Source of the DNA: Acidobacteriota bacterium
Lineage (GTDB): Bacteria; Acidobacteriota; Holophagae; Thermotomaculales; Thermotomaculaceae
NCBI GenBank assembly: GCA_027038695.1
Contig: JALWHA010000022.1
Location: forward strand, 1 to 18,192
Direction of reading: 5' to 3'
Length of the DNA: 18,192 bases
This document shows, piece after piece, positions 15,946-18,192 of this stretch. The notes beneath the pieces were generated by a model. It worked only from the letters and a program-made list of their open reading frames with translations, was not told the origin of the DNA and searched no databases. Each line of letters opens with the position of its first letter. Position 1 is the stretch's first letter. Position numbers and translations under genes: made by a program.

Positions 15946-17205
15946 TTATTCAGTTTTGTTAACCATTGCATTAACAGAATTCTCCAGAGTTAAAAACCTT
16001 TTCTTTAAATCAAAATCAATAGTTTTATCTACAACAGCCAATCCCGACTTTATTAAATATGAATTAACAAAAATTTTATTCTCAAGATACACATAAGCCG
16101 ACACACAATCCTTGTTTGCAACATACCCTTTGTCAAATTTCAGAAAAACTTTCTTTCTTAAAAGATACTTTCTCAAATAATTTTTTAATTCTTCCGGTTC
16201 TATTATTTTTACCCCCTGAAATCTCACCAATAAACCAGTATCTAACAGAAGATTTCCTTCATTTACAATATCCACAACTTTGTAGTAGTGTTCTTTTCTA
16301 AAATTGAGTTTTTTTGGGTCAATTACCGGTTTTGCATCCTTTATCCCGGGAGTATAATCAACATTATCAAACGGAAACTCTTTATTTCTTTTTAAAAAAT
16401 CAATTCTTTTCTTATGCCTCAAAATCCCCATATCCCAGAGTTTTTTCTCAATTATTTCTTTAAAATCCTCATTTATTTCGTACCCAACAACATTTCTATC
16501 TAACTCAAGAGCCACTTTTGCTGTTGTACCGCTTCCCAAAAAAGGGTCAAGAACTGTTTCACCGACAAAACTAAACATCTTTATTACTCTTTTTGGCAAC
16601 TCTTCCGGGAACATTGCTTCATGCCCTATTTGCTTTGCCCCGTTAAAATTCCAGTGGCCGTAAAAATACTTTTTCCACTCTTCTTTTGTTAATTTTGATC
16701 TTTCTTTAATTTCCTTCTCTATCTTTTTACTTTTCCCTGGTTTTTTAAAAATAAGAATATGCTCATAATCTATCTCAACCATCCCGTTCGGGGGGAAAGG
16801 ATAAGACCCCATAACATTGGCGCCGCCGGTGGTATTCATAGTAGTTTTCTTCTGCCATATGATTGACCCCATATAATCAAAACCAATTTCTTCACACTGT
16901 CTTATAAACTCGGCATGCAACGGTATGATTTTATACCGCCCATAAATTATTGACCTTGCAAACTGGTCTCCAATATTTATAACCAATCTTCTCCCCTCTT
17001 CCAGTACTCTGAAACATTCTTTCCAGACCCTATAAAGGTCTTTTAAATATTCATGCAATGTCTGTCCGTAGCCTATCTGGTTTTTAACTCCATAATCTTT
17101 TATTGACCAATATGGAGGAGAAGTAACAATTAGTTGAATGGATTTATCCTTTAATTCAAACATATTGCGGCTATCGCCGATAATAATTTTTGCATTGTTT
17201 TCCAT
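15946..17205 (-). CDS. Beta-class N4-cytosine DNA methyltransferase with SNase-like tail
   Basis: The N-terminal part is a DNA methyltransferase: motif IV TSPPYW (33-38, counted from the GTG start at 17220) comes before motif I DPFLGSGTT (225-233), the order that defines the beta class. SPPYW is typical of N4-cytosine methylation. The conserved stretch GSIIWQKKTT and PEELPKRVIKMF recall the MjaI/MthZI CTAG group. Residues of about 313-415 form a separate domain that looks like a staphylococcal-nuclease OB fold: VRFQGV, then KKVFLKFDKGY, AYVYLENKIFVNSYL and IKSGLAVVD. Its likely nuclease residues are missing. I place the start at ATG 17205, which has GGAG nine bases upstream; GTG at 17220 lacks a good site and would add five residues. 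It pairs with the MjaI-like endonuclease. Confidence 0.88.
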   Translation of the reverse strand: MENNAKIIIGDSRNMFELKDKSIQLIVTSPPYWSIKDYGVKNQIGYGQTLHEYLKDLYRVWKECFRVLEEGRRLVINIGDQFARSIIYGRYKIIPLHAEFIRQCEEIGFDYMGSIIWQKKTTMNTTGGANVMGSYPFPPNGMVEIDYEHILIFKKPGKSKKIEKEIKERSKLTKEEWKKYFYGHWNFNGAKQIGHEAMFPEELPKRVIKMFSFVGETVLDPFLGSGTTAKVALELDRNVVGYEINEDFKEIIEKKLWDMGILRHKKRIDFLKRNKEFPFDNVDYTPGIKDAKPVIDPKKLNFRKEHYYKVVDIVNEGNLLLDTGLLVRFQGVKIIEPEELKNYLRKYLLRKKVFLKFDKGYVANKDCVSAYVYLENKIFVNSYLIKSGLAVVDKTIDFDLKKRFLTLENSVNAMVNKTE

Positions 17206-17336
17206 TCTCTTAGTCTCCACAAATAACTTTGCACTTATTTTAGCAAAAAATTAGCGGTTATAATCTCCCCTTTTTATTTAAATTTTATTTAAAGCAGAAT
17301 GAACCTTTTTGCATTAAAATTTTGGTCTATTTTTAA

Positions 17337-17891
17337 TTACACTTTAATTACCACCAGGGTTTTCTTCTCCACCTTTTCCCACAATTCTAGAATATCTTTA
17401 TTTCGCATGCGGATGCAGCCGTGGGAGGCGGGGGTGCCGATTAGCCCTTCCTCGTTTGTGCCGTGAATGTAGATGTATCTTTTTTTTGTATCAACAAGCC
17501 TGCCTTTTTCATCGTAGCCTTTGTTTTTACCCTCTTCCAGCCCTTCAAGCCATAGTATTCTGGTTGTTATCAAATCCTTCCCCGTTGCAACAGGCCTTTT
17601 CTCAATTTCCGCAATTTCTCCCGTAAACTTTCTTCCCTTTAACACAGCACCTCTCGGCAGGCCTTCCCCTATTTTTTTGTAAATTCTATGAATTCCCAAA
17701 GGCGTTTGATAACTTCCCTCAACAAACCCCACCCCGTTTTTCCCCGTTGAAACGGGATACTCTTTTACAATCTCTTTATTTTTCATTAAATAGAGTTTTT
17801 GCTCGCTTATTAAAACCAGAATCCAGTAATCACCCTCTTTATAACCATATTTTTCCAACTCTTTTAAATCAAACTTTTTGAAAAAATCCAT
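17337..17891 (-). CDS. L,D-transpeptidase (YkuD domain), no signal peptide
   Basis: A 184-residue protein whose core is the YkuD catalytic domain. The signature is IHGTNEEGLIG (142-152) with His143, then PASHGCIRMRN (154-164), with His157 and the nucleophile Cys159. Such enzymes make 3-3 peptidoglycan cross-links or attach proteins to the wall. Residues 24-50 (ILVLISEQKLYLMKNK, with EYPVSTG at 44-50) are the usual N-terminal strands of the fold. No signal peptide or anchor precedes it: the protein starts MDFFKKFDLKELEKYG, and stops lie just upstream. A gap of about 130 bases separates it from the methyltransferase gene. The only CTAG I found in the window lies within it (17387-17390). Confidence 0.9.
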   Translation of the reverse strand: MDFFKKFDLKELEKYGYKEGDYWILVLISEQKLYLMKNKEIVKEYPVSTGKNGVGFVEGSYQTPLGIHRIYKKIGEGLPRGAVLKGRKFTGEIAEIEKRPVATGKDLITTRILWLEGLEEGKNKGYDEKGRLVDTKKRYIYIHGTNEEGLIGTPASHGCIRMRNKDILELWEKVEKKTLVVIKV

Positions 17892-17897
17892 GTTTTA

Positions 17898-17903
17898 ATT
17901 TTA
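17898..17903 (-). promoter_or_regulatory. Possible -10 element of a leaderless L,D-transpeptidase mRNA
   Basis: On the minus strand TAAAAT (17903-17898) is followed by six bases and then the ATG at 17891. No Shine-Dalgarno site lies at normal distance. This is the same -10-to-ATG spacing as before the ATPase gene. The -35 candidate is weak and the region is very AT-rich. Confidence 0.35.
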
Positions 17904-17973
17904 CCTTAAACTAAACTTTTTTAAAAAAATTAAATAAAAAAACATCAAACCGTCTTTGATACTCCGATTTTTA

Positions 17974-18002
17974 TTGAAGTGTTTGTTTTTGTTGTCTAAA
18001 AT
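17974..18002 (+). promoter_or_regulatory. Promoter of the aldehyde dehydrogenase gene
   Basis: TTGAAG (17974-17979) and TAAAAT (17997-18002) are spaced by 17 bases, giving a leader of about 35 bases before the ATG at 18043. Confidence 0.6.
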
Positions 18003-18028
18003 AGCATTGTGGAGTGAATTCACAAATC

Positions 18029-18037
18029 AGGAGGAGG
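18029..18037 (+). promoter_or_regulatory. Strong ribosome binding site, AGGAGGAGG
   Basis: AGGAGGAGG lies five bases before ATG 18043. It is the strongest Shine-Dalgarno sequence in the window, suggesting high expression of the following gene. Confidence 0.8.
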
Positions 18038-18042
18038 ACAGT

Positions 18043-18192
18043 ATGGATTTCTTAAAAGAATTAGGCATTGAAGGTGTCTTAAAGGGCACTTATGCGGGCG
18101 AGTGGATTGGCGGAGAAGACAGGGATAAACTTGTTTCATATAACCCTACAACAGGCGAAGCAATAGGTACTGTTTTACAGACAAACGAAGAG
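18043..18192 (+). CDS. Aldehyde dehydrogenase family protein, N-terminus only
   Basis: Fifty codons are present before the right edge: MDFLKELGIEGVLKGTYAGE and onward through WIGG to YNPTTGEAIGTVLQTNEE. The pattern of GxYxGEWI followed by YNPTTGE-IGTV is the N-terminal strand region of NAD(P)-dependent aldehyde dehydrogenases; the opening LGI-type segment resembles the ALDH7 (alpha-aminoadipic semialdehyde dehydrogenase) group. The Cys and Glu catalytic residues and the Rossmann fold lie outside the window, so the substrate stays open. Confidence 0.8.
   Translation, partial: MDFLKELGIEGVLKGTYAGEWIGGEDRDKLVSYNPTTGEAIGTVLQTNEE

Noticed and set aside
1..18192. CRISPR array, insertion sequence or prophage genes
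   Set aside because: I saw no spaced direct repeats, transposase, integrase or phage structural gene on either strand.

Overview
The window reads as a compact, AT-rich bacterial chromosome segment with Lys/Glu-rich proteins, which suggests a (possibly thermophilic) bacterium. The exported proteins with N-terminal signal peptides, a bactofilin, and lipid and envelope genes fit a walled bacterium, but I cannot name the phylum. TTG starts preceded by good ribosome binding sites are used at 5746, 8937 and 11903, and GTG starts are possible in the restriction-modification genes. No stretch longer than about 300 bases lacks a gene.

Left part, minus strand (1-4860): an AAA+ ATPase of the DUF4143 type, then a tightly coupled trio consisting of a PEP/pyruvate-binding (PPDK N-domain) protein, a SpoU/TrmH RNA 2'-O-methyltransferase and an unrecognised gene cut by the window edge. 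The ATPase gene has a promoter-like pair overlapped by a perfect palindrome, placed so that its mRNA would start at the ATG.

Centre, plus strand (5029-9248): a rhomboid protease, MgtE and an unknown helical 177-residue protein form one likely operon; an aminotransferase and a bactofilin form a second. A minus-strand tRNA-Gly(CCC) with its own promoter and T-run follows, then a minus-strand gene for a secreted protein of about 14 LVIVD-like beta-propeller repeats.

Plus strand 11903-15260: a diacylglycerol-kinase-like lipid kinase overlaps a PlsC-type acyltransferase, followed by an exported multidomain protein of unknown function. The first two suggest phospholipid precursor synthesis or salvage.

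Right part (15304-17220, minus): a two-gene type II restriction-modification system. The endonuclease looks like the MjaI family (CTAG specificity), and its partner is a beta-class N4-cytosine methyltransferase with an extra C-terminal domain that resembles a catalytically degenerate staphylococcal-nuclease OB fold. By eye I find only one CTAG in the whole window, far below base-composition expectation, consistent with CTAG avoidance. An L,D-transpeptidase without a signal peptide lies just upstream, and the window closes with the start of an aldehyde dehydrogenase gene behind a good promoter and ribosome binding site.

The most unusual items are the methyltransferase-SNase-like fusion, the putative leaderless promoter with operator-like palindrome before the ATPase gene, and the PEP/pyruvate-binding protein without the swivelling His domain.
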